In this document: piece after piece, positions 1 to 9,568 of the stretch
Layout of the letters: each line of letters opens with the position of its first letter
How positions within the stretch are numbered: position 1 is the first letter of the stretch
NCBI RefSeq assembly: GCF_036013955.1
Contig: NZ_CP107903.1
Span: forward strand, 6,262,001-6,326,000
Source: Streptomyces sp. NBC_00459
GTDB taxonomy: Bacteria; Actinomycetota; Actinomycetes; Streptomycetales; Streptomycetaceae
DNA: 64,000 bases
Direction of reading: 5' to 3'
Program-made: the position numbers and the translations under genes
Notes under the pieces: generated by a model
Told to the model about the DNA's origin: nothing
Seen by the model: only the letters and a program-made list of their open reading frames with translations
Database searches by the model: none

Positions 1-372
1 GTGATCTCGGGCGCGGTGGCCGGTCTGATCGGCATGCCGACCCTGCTCAACGACAGCCACCAGTTCAGCAACGACTTCCCCGTGGGCATCGGCTTCACCG
101 GCATCGCCATCGCGCTGCTCGGCCGCAACAACCCGGTCGGCATCGCCCTCGCCGCACTGCTGTGGGGCTTCCTGGAACGCACCACCAACCACCTGGAGTT
201 CGAGGGCTACGACAAGGAGATCCTCGGCGTCATCCAGGGCGTCATCGTCCTGTGCGTCGTCATCGCCTACGAGCTCGTACGACGCTACGGACTCAAGCGC
301 CAGCAGCAGCGGGTCGGCGCCGAGCTCGCCGCCCAGGCCGCAGCCCCGACCCAGAAGCAGGAGGTGGCGTGA
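1..372 (+). CDS. Nucleoside ABC transporter permease, C-terminal part (gene starts left of window)
   Basis: This is the last 123 residues of an inner-membrane permease of the branched-chain-type permease family used by BmpA/PnrA-like nucleoside importers. The visible part has hydrophobic segments around residues 1-10, 29-55 and 80-97 and a charged cytoplasmic tail ending in Gln/Ala-rich sequence. Its TGA stop overlaps the ATG of the next permease (ATGA at 372), so the two are translationally coupled. The genes that follow are a second permease, cytidine deaminase and thymidine phosphorylase, which points to nucleoside uptake. The substrate-binding lipoprotein and ATPase would be expected upstream, outside the window. 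Family assignment is solid; the substrate is inferred from context. Confidence 0.85.
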   Translation: MISGAVAGLIGMPTLLNDSHQFSNDFPVGIGFTGIAIALLGRNNPVGIALAALLWGFLERTTNHLEFEGYDKEILGVIQGVIVLCVVIAYELVRRYGLKRQQQRVGAELAAQAAAPTQKQEVA

Positions 373-1658
373 TGACTGCCACGATGACCGACACGCCGCC
401 CCCCGCGGCACCCAAGGCGGGCAATGCCGCGCCCCGGTCGGGCCGTTCGCTCGGCCAGATCCTGATGATCGTCGCCGGAGCGCTGCTGCTCGTCGCCGCG
501 GTCCGGGTCATCTCCGGATCCGACCAGCTCACCTCCGAGGGCCAGGTCTCCGCCGCGCTCAGCCTCGCCGTGCCGATCGGCCTCGCCGGCCTCGCCGGTC
601 TGTGGTCCGAGCGGGCCGGTGTGGTCAACATCGGCCTCGAAGGCATGATGATCCTCGGCACCTTCGGCGCCGGCTGGATCGGCTGGCAGTCCAGCCCCTG
701 GCTCGGCGTGGTGTGCGGCGTCGGCTTCGGTGTCCTGGGCGGCCTGCTGCACGCGGTCGCGACCGTCACTTTCGGCGTCGACCACATCGTCTCCGGTGTC
801 GCGATCAACCTGCTCGCGCTCGGCTTCACCCAGTACCTCGCCAAGATCTTCTTCGTGGACGGCAAGGCGGCCGACGCGGGCGGCAACCCCAAGCAGTCGC
901 CGCCCGTGGACTCGCTTCCCAGCTTCGACGTCCCCGGCCTCTCCAGCGGGCTGCACTCCGTCGAGAACCACCACTGGTTCCTGATCTCCGACATCGCCGG
1001 CATCCTCGGCGGTCTGGTCACCGACCTGTCCGTGGTGACGGTCCTGGCGATCGCGCTGTTCGTCGCCAGCTGGTGGCTGCTGTGGCGCACCCCGTTCGGC
1101 CTGCGTCTGCGCTCCTGCGGTGAGAACCCGGTCGCCGCGGAGTCTCTCGGCGTCAACGTCTACAAGTACAAGTACGCGGCCGTGGCCGTCTCCGGCGGCC
1201 TCGCCGGCCTCGGTGGCGCCTTCCTCGCGCTGGTCACCTCGCACACCTACCTGGAGGGCCAGACCGGTGGGCGCGGCTACATCGGTCTCGCCGCCATGAT
1301 CTTCGGCAACTGGCGGCCCGGCGGTCTCGCCATGGGCGCGGGCCTGTTCGGCTACTCGGACGCGCTTCAGCTGCGCAGCGGCGGCGAGACCGTCCACGCG
1401 CTGCTCCTGCTGCTGTTCGTGCTCCTCCTGGCGATGGCCGGCTGGAAGCTCTACAAGAAGGCTCTCGTCCAGGGTGTCATCAGTGCCGTCGTGGCCGTGG
1501 CGGTCCTGGTCTGGTACCTGACCACCGACGAGGTTCCGAGCGACTTCGTGGGTGCCACGCCGTACGTCGTCACGCTGCTGGTGCTGTCGCTGTCCGCGCA
1601 GCGTCTGCGGATGCCCAAAGCGGACGGCATGCGCTACCGGAAGGGCCAGGGCAAGTGA
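372..1658 (+). CDS. Nucleoside ABC transporter permease (BmpC/NupQ-like)
   Basis: A 428-residue polytopic permease, the second of the heterodimeric pair of a nucleoside importer. A roughly 45-residue Pro/Ala-rich cytoplasmic lead precedes about ten hydrophobic segments. The segment around residues 85-100 contains the G-L-E-G-M-M motif typical of this permease family, and the E-N-P-x-A-A-E-S-L-G motif of the cytoplasmic coupling loop lies near residue 250. The start is the ATG overlapping the preceding stop. The stop TGA overlaps the GTG of cdd (GTGA), so transport and cytidine deamination are coupled. Expected partners are a BMP-family lipoprotein and a double-domain ATPase to the left. Confidence 0.9.
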   Translation: MTATMTDTPPPAAPKAGNAAPRSGRSLGQILMIVAGALLLVAAVRVISGSDQLTSEGQVSAALSLAVPIGLAGLAGLWSERAGVVNIGLEGMMILGTFGAGWIGWQSSPWLGVVCGVGFGVLGGLLHAVATVTFGVDHIVSGVAINLLALGFTQYLAKIFFVDGKAADAGGNPKQSPPVDSLPSFDVPGLSSGLHSVENHHWFLISDIAGILGGLVTDLSVVTVLAIALFVASWWLLWRTPFGLRLRSCGENPVAAESLGVNVYKYKYAAVAVSGGLAGLGGAFLALVTSHTYLEGQTGGRGYIGLAAMIFGNWRPGGLAMGAGLFGYSDALQLRSGGETVHALLLLLFVLLLAMAGWKLYKKALVQGVISAVVAVAVLVWYLTTDEVPSDFVGATPYVVTLLVLSLSAQRLRMPKADGMRYRKGQGK

Positions 1659-2071
1659 CGGCGGCCGAGTCCGCGAACGCCGAACCGGTCGACTGGGAGA
1701 AGCTGCGGGCGGTGGCCCGGGACGCGATGTCCCGGGCGTACGCCCCCTACTCCGGTTACCCGGTCGGCGTCGCGGCCCTGGTCGACGACGGCCGCACGGT
1801 CTCGGGCTGCAACGTGGAGAACGCGTCGTACGGGATCGGTCTGTGCGCCGAGTGCGGCCTGGTCTCCGAGCTCCAGCTCACGGGCGGCGGCCGGCTGACG
1901 CACTTCACGTGCGTGGACGGCAAGGGCGAGGTCCTCGTCCCCTGTGGCCGCTGCCGGCAGCTGCTGTACGAGTTCGGCGGCGCGACCCTGCTGCTGGAGA
2001 CCCCGGCGGGCATCCTGCCCCTCTCGGAGATGCTCCCCCAGGCCTTCGGCCCGGACCATCTCACCAAGTAA
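1655..2071 (+). CDS. cdd: Cytidine deaminase
   Basis: A 138-residue small zinc cytidine deaminase that converts cytidine and deoxycytidine to uridine and deoxyuridine in the cytoplasm. It shows the family motifs: G-C-N-V-E-N-A-S at residues 51-58 (substrate binding), C-A-E at 64-66 (zinc Cys plus the proton-shuttling Glu) and P-C-G-R-C-R-Q at 96-102 (two zinc Cys). Length matches the homotetrameric bacterial form. The GTG start overlaps the stop of the upstream permease by four bases, which fixes the start. A long hairpin separates it from deoA. Confidence 0.96.
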   Translation: MTAAESANAEPVDWEKLRAVARDAMSRAYAPYSGYPVGVAALVDDGRTVSGCNVENASYGIGLCAECGLVSELQLTGGGRLTHFTCVDGKGEVLVPCGRCRQLLYEFGGATLLLETPAGILPLSEMLPQAFGPDHLTK

Positions 2072-2079
2072 CTCCCGTA

Positions 2080-2121
2080 CGGCCCCCCTGAGTTGGCGAT
2101 CGCTCGGTCTCAGGGGGGCCG
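2080..2121 (+). terminator. Perfect 13-bp hairpin between cdd and deoA
   Basis: CGGCCCCCCTGAG at 2080-2092 pairs perfectly with CTCAGGGGGGCCG at 2109-2121 across a 16-nt loop. There is no U-run, as is usual for Streptomyces terminators. Because deoA is co-oriented and starts 36 nt downstream, this may act as a partial terminator or an RNA-stability element inside the operon rather than a full stop. Confidence 0.7.
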
Positions 2122-2157
2122 CACAGTTTCGCAGAACCACCGGAAGGAAGCCAAGCC

Positions 2158-3450
<1,293 letters not shown>

Positions 3451-3522
3451 GCCGGTAGCGGGGCGGAGCGAGCGTACCGGCGCCCGGGTGGGGGAGTGGA
3501 TCCCCTGCCCGGGCGCATCCGC

Positions 3523-4443
3523 TCAGCCCAGCAGGGCCGCGACGACCACCAGCACGGGCACGGCGAGGATGGTCGACAGCAGGATCGACTCGCGGGCCAG
3601 GGTCTCCGCCACGCGATAGCGGCCCGCGTACGTGAAGAGGTTCTGGGCGGCGGGCAGCGCCGAGGTCACCACCACGTCGAGCAGGGGCGCGCCGTGCAGA
3701 CCGAAGACCCCCGCACCCAGCGCCCAGGCGGCCACCGGCTGGCCCACCGACTTCAGGGCGACCGACAGCAGTACGGGAGTCCGCTCGGAGCCGCGCAACG
3801 GCCAGGTGCTGGCGGACAGCGAGATACCGAAGGCCAGCAGCACCGCGGGCACGGACATGTTGCCGATCAGGGTCAGCGGGTCCAGGACGGGCGCGGGAAC
3901 GCCGAGCCCCGTCGCCGACACCAGCACCCCGGACAGCGAACCGACGGCGACGGGATTGCGCAACGGCGTGATCAACTGCCGCCACAGCGGGTGCTTCTCA
4001 CCGGTGGTCGTCAGATCGAGGACGGTCAGCGCGATCGGTGTGACCACGATCGTCTGGAACAGCAGCACCGGCGCGACGAGCGAGGCGTCGCCCAGCACGT
4101 ACACGGCGATCGGGATACCGAGGTTGCCGGAGTTGACGTAACTGGAGCAGAGGGCGCCGATCGTCGTACGTCCGGCACCCCAGCGGCGTACGACGCCCAC
4201 CGCGATGAAGACACTCGCCGCCGCGATCGTGCTCAGCGCGGTGATCAGGAGCCGGCTGGAGAAGATCACCGACAGGTCGGCGCGGGCGAGCGTGGTGAAC
4301 AACAGGGCCGGGGTGGCGACGTGGAAGGCGAGCTTGGTCAGGACCTCGCGTCCGTTGTCCCCGAGGTAGCCGCGCAGCCCGATGAGATAGCCGACGCCGA
4401 TGACCACGGCGATCACCGCGAACCCGGTCAGCACGCCCTGCAC
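3523..4443 (-). CDS. AEC-family transporter (auxin efflux carrier-like)
   Basis: A 306-residue integral membrane protein of the AEC/bile-acid-arsenite superfamily fold, with about ten hydrophobic segments. The N-terminal segment ends in G-Y-L-I-G-L-R-G, and there is a conserved N-S-G-N-L-G-I-P motif near residue 105, typical of AEC carriers. The chosen GTG at 4443 is preceded by AAGGAGG at good spacing. A longer frame exists, but its extra 36 residues are Pro/Arg-rich and unlike the family. Substrates of bacterial AEC proteins are usually small organic acids; nothing here identifies one. It stands alone, convergent with deoA. Confidence 0.85.
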   Translation of the reverse strand: MQGVLTGFAVIAVVIGVGYLIGLRGYLGDNGREVLTKLAFHVATPALLFTTLARADLSVIFSSRLLITALSTIAAASVFIAVGVVRRWGAGRTTIGALCSSYVNSGNLGIPIAVYVLGDASLVAPVLLFQTIVVTPIALTVLDLTTTGEKHPLWRQLITPLRNPVAVGSLSGVLVSATGLGVPAPVLDPLTLIGNMSVPAVLLAFGISLSASTWPLRGSERTPVLLSVALKSVGQPVAAWALGAGVFGLHGAPLLDVVVTSALPAAQNLFTYAGRYRVAETLARESILLSTILAVPVLVVVAALLG

Positions 4444-4639
4444 GAGGCCTCCTTCGTGAGTCCGGAGGAGGGGCGGCCGTGGGGTATCACGGGCGGGGTC
4501 GGTTCGTGGGGCATACACGCAACCCTCCGGGGGAGGAGGGGCACGCGTCAAAGCGATCTCAACGGGTGGGCTTCGTCGGGTGGGCGACAGGTGGGCGATG
4601 AGTTACGGGCGCCCGTGCGGTCTACCGTTCGTGGACGCC

Positions 4640-5014
4640 ATGACACCCGCTGTACTCGTGCTGGCCGGCCCCGTCACCCGTGAAGGGGTGGCGGGGCTGT
4701 GCGAGGACGTCCGTGCGCTGTTGGGGACCGACGGTGGTGATGGTCGTGATCCGGTCGTGGTGTGCGATGTGGCGGGGCTGGGGCCGCCGGGGCTGGGCAC
4801 GCTGGAGCTGCTGGCCCGGCTCCAGCTGGCTGCCCGCCGGGCCGGAGGCCGGATATGCCTCCGGGACCCGGCGCCGGCCCTACTCGCCTTCCTCGACCTG
4901 GTCGGTCTCGGCTTCGACGTCGAGGTCGAGAGGGAGCGAGAGGGGGAGACCGAACAGCGGGAACCAGCGCTTGGTGTCGAGGAAGCAGTGGAACCCGGTG
5001 ATCCGGCCGTCTGA
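4640..5014 (+). CDS. STAS-domain protein (anti-sigma antagonist-like)
   Basis: A 124-residue protein with a single STAS-type domain (about residues 1-95) and an acidic Glu-rich tail. The segment D-V-A-G-L-G-P-P-G-L-G-T-L-E aligns with the SpoIIAA region that carries the phosphorylated Ser, but that position is Pro/Gly here. Classical phosphorylation control is therefore unlikely. The start is an ATG with no clear Shine-Dalgarno. Its last 135 bases lie antisense to the 3' end of the ECF sigma factor gene on the minus strand. A role as a regulatory binding partner is inferred from the domain only. Confidence 0.72.
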   Translation: MTPAVLVLAGPVTREGVAGLCEDVRALLGTDGGDGRDPVVVCDVAGLGPPGLGTLELLARLQLAARRAGGRICLRDPAPALLAFLDLVGLGFDVEVEREREGETEQREPALGVEEAVEPGDPAV

Positions 5015-5926
5015 GATCTCCAGCACCTGGACCGCCCAGGGGGAGTAGCCGCCCGTCTCCTCGTCCGGCTTGTACTGGGCGAAGCCGGGCAGTCCGTTGA
5101 CGGCGACCGGCACGAGGTGCGAGCCCGCACAGGCGGCGCCGAGTGTCGTCATGAAGCCCGTGATGTCCTCCGGCCCGGTCAGCCACAGGTCGAACGGCGG
5201 CATCGTCATGACGGCGTCCTCGTGCAGCAGCGCGGTGAGCGCCGCCATGTCGTATCCCTCGAACGCGGCGACATAGCGGTCGAGCAGTTTCCGCTGCTCC
5301 TCGCTGAGCGGGTCGGACACGGCGGCATGGGCACCAACCCCGGCTACGGCGCTGTCGCGCTCGGCGAGGGTCGCCCGGGCCCGCTGGAGGGCACTGTTGA
5401 CGGACGCGACCGAGGTGTCGAGAAGTTCGGCGACCTCGCTCGCCTTCCAGGCCAGCACCTCGCGGAGGATCAGCACGGCCCGTTGTTTCGCGGGCAGTTG
5501 CTGCAGGGCGGCCATGAAGGCCAGCCGCACGGACTCCTTGGCCACAGCGGCCTCCGCCGGGTCCTCGACGGTGGGCAGCACACGGGCGTCCGGCATCGGT
5601 TCCAGCCAGGTGTTGTCGGGGCGGGGGGAGAGGGCGGCCCGGGCGAGAGGGGTGGAGTCCGTGAGGTCCATGGGGCGGGCGCGCTTGTTGCCGGCGGTCA
5701 GCATGTCCAGGCAGACGTTCGTGGCGATGCGGTACAGCCACGAACGGAGACTCGACCGGCCCTCGAACTTCTCGTAGTTCCGCCAGGCGCGGACCATGGT
5801 GTCCTGTACGGCGTCCTCGGCCTCGAAGGAGGAGCCGAGCATGCGGTAGCAGTACCCGGTCAGCTCGACGCGGTGCCGTTCCAGTTGTACGTCGAGATCT
5901 GTCGCAGTAGCCGTACTGTCGCCCAT
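4880..5926 (-). CDS. ECF RNA polymerase sigma factor with C-terminal SnoaL-like domain
   Basis: A 348-residue sigma-70 family protein of the SigJ/SigX5-like ECF group. Region 2 spans about residues 15-82 (motifs F-E-A-E-D-A-V-Q-D-T and R-S-W-L-Y-R-I-A-T-N). Region 4 spans 130-190, with L-P-A-K-Q-R-A-V-L-I-L-R-E-V and a recognition helix. A roughly 130-residue SnoaL/NTF2-like domain follows (about 210-340). In this group the C-terminal domain replaces a separate anti-sigma factor and modulates activity; the ligand is unknown. The ATG at 5926 is preferred; an in-frame ATG 12 codons upstream is possible. The 3' end overlaps the convergent STAS gene. Confidence 0.88.
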   Translation of the reverse strand: MGDSTATATDLDVQLERHRVELTGYCYRMLGSSFEAEDAVQDTMVRAWRNYEKFEGRSSLRSWLYRIATNVCLDMLTAGNKRARPMDLTDSTPLARAALSPRPDNTWLEPMPDARVLPTVEDPAEAAVAKESVRLAFMAALQQLPAKQRAVLILREVLAWKASEVAELLDTSVASVNSALQRARATLAERDSAVAGVGAHAAVSDPLSEEQRKLLDRYVAAFEGYDMAALTALLHEDAVMTMPPFDLWLTGPEDITGFMTTLGAACAGSHLVPVAVNGLPGFAQYKPDEETGGYSPWAVQVLEISDGRITGFHCFLDTKRWFPLFGLPLSLPLDLDVEAETDQVEEGE

Positions 5927-6040
5927 CGCCAACCCACCCCATGGCTGCCTTCGTCGCCTCATCGCGACCCAACACGAAGAAGCTAGCGCAGCCCACTGAC
6001 AACGGCCCGGGGAGTGGGAAAAGGTGCAGGTGAGAAGGGT

Positions 6041-6228
6041 TTCGCCCCCGCCGCCCCTACCCGTCCCATCCTGTTCCTGGGGGCTGCGCCCCCAGACCCC
6101 CCATCGCGCTGAGCGCGCTCGTCCTCAAACGCCGGACGGGCTGACAATCCAGCCCCTCCGGCGTTTGAGGAGCGGGGTCTGGGGCGGAGCCCCAGAAGGA
6201 TGGGACGGGTAGGGGCGGCGGGGGCGAA
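6041..6228. repeat. Long nested inverted-repeat element (dispersed family A, complete copy)
   Basis: This fills most of the 316-base gap between the MFS stop and the sigma-factor start. The outer arms (6041-6101 and 6174-6228) are near-perfect inverted copies, beginning TTCGCCCCCGCCGCCCC on the left and ending with its complement on the right. Inner arms (about 6124-6143 and 6150-6169) form a second hairpin containing CTCAAACGCCGG. A related, less symmetrical copy lies at 26843-26972. It probably terminates MFS transcription. Such elements recur in Streptomyces intergenic regions. No coding potential is apparent. Confidence 0.85.
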
Positions 6229-6242
6229 GAAGGAAGCCTCGG

Positions 6243-7523
6243 TCACGCCGTCGCGGGCACCCGCACACTCCGCGCAGCCCGGGACCCCATCACCGTGACT
6301 GTCACCACGCCGAGCACCGCCAGAAGCCCCAACGCCACCGTCCCCGACCAGCCGCCCGCGTGGAACGCCACCGCTCCCAACGTACTGCCGGCGCTGGAGC
6401 CGATGTAGTACGCCGACTGGTACAGCGCCGACGCCTGAGCCCGCCCCACCTTCGCCGTGTGGCTCACCGCCGACGACGCCACCGCGTGCCCCGCGAAGAA
6501 CCCCGCCGTGATCAGCACCAGGCCCAGCAGAACCAGCGCCAGGTCGTCCGACAGGGACAGCAGCAGGCCTGCCGTCGTCGTACCGCCGGCCAGGTACAGC
6601 GCGCCCCGCCGCCCCAGCCTGCCCACCAGCCTCCCCGCCGTCGACGCCGACACCGTACCCACCAGGTACACCAGGAAGACCGAGCCGACGATGCCCTGCG
6701 GCAGGCTGAAGGGCGCCTCCGTCAGGCGGTACCCGATGACCGTGTAGACCCCGCCGAACACCGTCATGAACAGCGCGCCGATCGCGTACAGGCGCCGCAG
6801 CAACGGGTTCGACAGATGCGTACGAACCGTGCGCGCCAGCACCCGGGGCCGCAGCGAGCCCTTGCGGAAGTGACGCGGCGCGGGGAGCAGCAGCCGGAAG
6901 GCCACCGCGCAGCTCACCGCCACGACGCCGATCACGGCGACCGCGACCCGCCAGCCCCACTCCTGCGCGACCCAGCCCGTGATGACCCGGCCGCTCATCC
7001 CGCCCACGCTGTTGCCGGCCACGAACAGGCCGATCGCCGTGATCAGCGCCTTGGGTCGGACCTCCTCGGCCAGATACGCCGTCGCCGACGCGGGCAGCCC
7101 GGCCAGCGCGGCACCCTGCACCGCCCGCAGCGCGACCAGCGCGCCCAGCGACGGGGCGAAGGGCACCAGCAGTCCGACCGTCGCCGCCACGGCCAGCGAC
7201 CCGGTCATCACCGTTCGCCGACCGAACCGTTCCGACAGCGCGCTCATCGGGAGAACGAACAGGGCCAGCGCACCGGTCGCCGCCGACACCGTCCAGCTCG
7301 CGTCGCTCGCAGCCGCCCCGAACTCGACGGAGATCAACGGCAGCAGTGCCTGCGTGGAGTAGAGAAGGGCGAAGGTCGCGACACCCGCCAGGAAGAGCGC
7401 GAAGCTCATCCGCCGGTAGCCGGGCCCACCCGGGGCCATACGGGAGTCGACGACGGGGAGCGAGGGGAGCGACGGAGGGGCGGCGGCCACGATCGTGGCC
7501 GCCCCGGTACTGGCAGCAGGCAT
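6243..7523 (-). CDS. Major facilitator superfamily transporter
   Basis: A 426-residue protein with about twelve hydrophobic segments in two halves separated by a basic cytoplasmic loop around residue 215-235. The MFS loop 2-3 signature is visible as S-A-L-S-E-R-F-G-R-R-T near residue 95, with a weaker copy (G-R-L-V-G-R-L-G-R-R-G) in the second half. A roughly 35-residue Ala/Pro-rich lead precedes the first membrane helix. It is divergent from a LysR-type regulator 63 bp away, the classic arrangement for a locally controlled exporter. The substrate cannot be told; the DHA1-type efflux group is plausible. Confidence 0.9.
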   Translation of the reverse strand: MPAASTGAATIVAAAPPSLPSLPVVDSRMAPGGPGYRRMSFALFLAGVATFALLYSTQALLPLISVEFGAAASDASWTVSAATGALALFVLPMSALSERFGRRTVMTGSLAVAATVGLLVPFAPSLGALVALRAVQGAALAGLPASATAYLAEEVRPKALITAIGLFVAGNSVGGMSGRVITGWVAQEWGWRVAVAVIGVVAVSCAVAFRLLLPAPRHFRKGSLRPRVLARTVRTHLSNPLLRRLYAIGALFMTVFGGVYTVIGYRLTEAPFSLPQGIVGSVFLVYLVGTVSASTAGRLVGRLGRRGALYLAGGTTTAGLLLSLSDDLALVLLGLVLITAGFFAGHAVASSAVSHTAKVGRAQASALYQSAYYIGSSAGSTLGAVAFHAGGWSGTVALGLLAVLGVVTVTVMGSRAARSVRVPATA

Positions 7524-7586
7524 GCCTCGAAGTTACGTACGCCCCCGTTCATCCGTCCAATGCACGGAAACCCCATAATCGTTCCC

Positions 7587-8537
7587 ATGGTGCATCAGCA
7601 GAGGTCAGCAGCCCGCCTGTCACCGTCCAGTGACACGGAAGACATTGTCACCGCCCTCGCCCCACGCCTGTCCTACTTCGCCGGAGTCGCCCGTACGGAG
7701 CACGTCACCCGCGCCGCCCAGGAGATGCAGGTCCCGCAGTCGACGCTCTCCCGGGCGATGGTCCGCCTCGAACAGGACCTCGGCGTGGATCTCTTCGCCC
7801 GCCGGGGACGGACCGTCTCCCTCACCCCCGCCGGCCGTACGTTCCTCGCCTCCGTCGAGCGGGCCCTCGCCGAGATCGAACGGGCCGCCGAAGAGGTACG
7901 CGCCGACGCCGACCCCGCCACCGGCAAGGTCGCCTTCGGCTTCCTGCACACCATGGGTGCCGAGACCGTCCCCGGCCTGCTGCACGCCTTCCGCGCCGAC
8001 CATCCCCGCGTCCGCTTCACCCTCGTACAGAACTACGGCGAGGCCATGATCGAACGCCTGCGCTCCGGCGAACTGGATCTCTGCCTCACATCGCCCGTCC
8101 CGGACGCCCCCGATCTGGTCGCCCGCCGCCTGGACGAACAGAAACTCCGCCTGGTCGTCCCCGCCGACCACCGTCTCGCCACCCGCAGACGAGTCCGCTT
8201 GGCCGAAGCGGCCGAGGAAATCTTCGTGACCCTGGAACCCGGCTACGGCCTCCGCCGCATCACCGACGACCTCTGCCAGCAGGCCGGCTTCCGGCCCCGG
8301 ATCGCCTTCGAGGGAGAGGAGGCGGAGACCTTGAGGGGCCTGGTGGCGGCAGGACTGGGGGTGGCTCTCCTCCCGCCTCCGGCAGTCCCACGCCCGGGAG
8401 TCGCAGAACTGACGGTCACGTCGCCGAGGGCAGCCAGGGAAATCGGGGTCGCCTGGCTCGACGGCCACCCGGACACCCCGCCGGTGGCCGCCTTCAAGCG
8501 GTTCCTCCTGGCAAGAAAGGGCAACCTGCTGCCCTGA
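7587..8537 (+). CDS. LysR-family transcriptional regulator
   Basis: A 316-residue regulator. The winged helix-turn-helix spans about residues 20-80, with H-V-T-R-A-A-Q-E-M followed by the recognition helix Q-S-T-L-S-R-A-M-V-R-L-E. The LysR substrate-binding domain runs from about 105 to 305. The ATG at 7587 has no Shine-Dalgarno, so the message may be leaderless; an in-frame ATG nine codons upstream exists. It faces the MFS gene head-to-head and probably regulates it from the 63-bp shared region, in response to an unknown effector. Confidence 0.9.
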   Translation: MVHQQRSAARLSPSSDTEDIVTALAPRLSYFAGVARTEHVTRAAQEMQVPQSTLSRAMVRLEQDLGVDLFARRGRTVSLTPAGRTFLASVERALAEIERAAEEVRADADPATGKVAFGFLHTMGAETVPGLLHAFRADHPRVRFTLVQNYGEAMIERLRSGELDLCLTSPVPDAPDLVARRLDEQKLRLVVPADHRLATRRRVRLAEAAEEIFVTLEPGYGLRRITDDLCQQAGFRPRIAFEGEEAETLRGLVAAGLGVALLPPPAVPRPGVAELTVTSPRAAREIGVAWLDGHPDTPPVAAFKRFLLARKGNLLP

Positions 8538-8581
8538 GCACGGGCAACTTGTCATTCGGCCGAGGGCGATGCCGTGCTTTC

Positions 8582-8612
8582 AGGGGCGCGGGGAACTGCG
8601 CGACCAGCCACA
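8582..8612. repeat. Dispersed 31-bp repeat (family B), copy 1
   Basis: The core AGGGGCGCGGGGAACTGCG followed by CGACCAGCCACA recurs perfectly, in inverted orientation, at 17799-17829. Degenerate forms occur at 12339-12369 and around 31842-31906. All lie between genes. The surrounding 114-bp gap (8538-8651) between two convergent genes shows nothing else. Confidence 0.8.
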
Positions 8613-8651
8613 GGCAACCCGCACTCCGAACTCGACCAGAACCCTCGAGAC

Positions 8652-9413
8652 CTACCGCCGCAAAGACCGCCCGAACCCCGCAGCCAACGGCATCCTCAAC
8701 CCCAGCGGCGGCGGAGCCATGAGCGCATCCTGCACAGGCCGGGAGAACCCCCGCCCGAACAGCACCCCCATCGCGAAGTCCTCGGCCAGCGCGTGCACTT
8801 CCTGCCGGTACTGATGCAACCCGTGCCCGTCCGAGTGCACTTCGAACCGGCAGATGTCCCGGTTCGCCTTCTTCGCCCGCGCCGCGAACCGGAACGACAG
8901 TTCGGGATCGGTGCGTGCGTCGTTCGTGCCGTGCACGATCAGCACCCGCCGTCCGGTCAGCTGCCGTACCGGTTCAGGCGGCGCCGCCACATCCTCCTCG
9001 GGCAGCCAGGGCGCCAGCGCCAGTACGGAGTTGACGGCCTCGTGGTCCGCCGCGTGCAGCGCCGCCCGGCCGCCCATGTCGACTCCGGCGAGGCACACGG
9101 AGACGTCGCCGTACCGTCGTACGACCTCGTCGACGGCCCATCGCGCGTCGTGCGCGAGCTGCGCCTCGCTGCCGTTCCAGCCGCGGTAGCGGTAGTGGAC
9201 GACGTGCACGGCCAGTCCGTCCGTACGGCCCGCGCGGGCGAGCCGGCGGCCCAACGTCCTTACGGAGGCGGCCGCGAGCATCGGCGACGGCCTGCGGGTC
9301 GATACCTCGTCACCGCCGGGAAGCAGCAGGACCACGCCGCTGACCGACGTCGGCTCCGGGCCCAACGCCTTTCCGAGCCGGGCCTGTCGTACCGGCGTCA
9401 CTTGGTGTGCCAT
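8652..9413 (-). CDS. Alpha/beta-hydrolase fold protein with Asp in the nucleophile elbow
   Basis: A 253-residue cytoplasmic protein with the alpha/beta-hydrolase order: strand and oxyanion loop (L-L-L-P-G-G at 29-34), nucleophile elbow at 110-114, acid loop H-G-T-N-D at 161-165 and a His near 197-200 (S-D-G-H-G-L-H). The elbow reads G-V-D-M-G, so the usual Ser is Asp112. An Asp nucleophile is known in dehalogenases and epoxide hydrolases, but the overall sequence looks like short dienelactone-hydrolase-type proteins. Substrate is unknown. The start codon has no convincing Shine-Dalgarno. Confidence 0.82.
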   Translation of the reverse strand: MAHQVTPVRQARLGKALGPEPTSVSGVVLLLPGGDEVSTRRPSPMLAAASVRTLGRRLARAGRTDGLAVHVVHYRYRGWNGSEAQLAHDARWAVDEVVRRYGDVSVCLAGVDMGGRAALHAADHEAVNSVLALAPWLPEEDVAAPPEPVRQLTGRRVLIVHGTNDARTDPELSFRFAARAKKANRDICRFEVHSDGHGLHQYRQEVHALAEDFAMGVLFGRGFSRPVQDALMAPPPLGLRMPLAAGFGRSLRR

Positions 9414-9540
9414 GACAGAACAGTGTCAGAAGCACGGGTGTACGCCACCCGTCCTCGCGGTCACCGTTACGTATCGGCGGAAACGTACAGGCGAGGGCGG
9501 GGAGAAATGAGAGAAGAAAGAGAGAAGCGGGACAGGTGAT

Positions 9541-9552
9541 CTACGCGCGTAG
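9541..9552. promoter_or_regulatory. Palindrome CTACGCGCGTAG upstream of add (putative operator)
   Basis: A perfect 12-bp palindrome ending 16 nt before the add start codon and overlapping its Shine-Dalgarno (AGGAG at 9551-9555). The identical 12-mer lies just upstream of deoC (21188-21199) and punA (27833-27844). The CG-centred even palindrome resembles LacI-family operators. The binding protein is not identified here. Confidence 0.75.
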
Positions 9553-9568
9553 GAGTTAGAGTGCGGAA

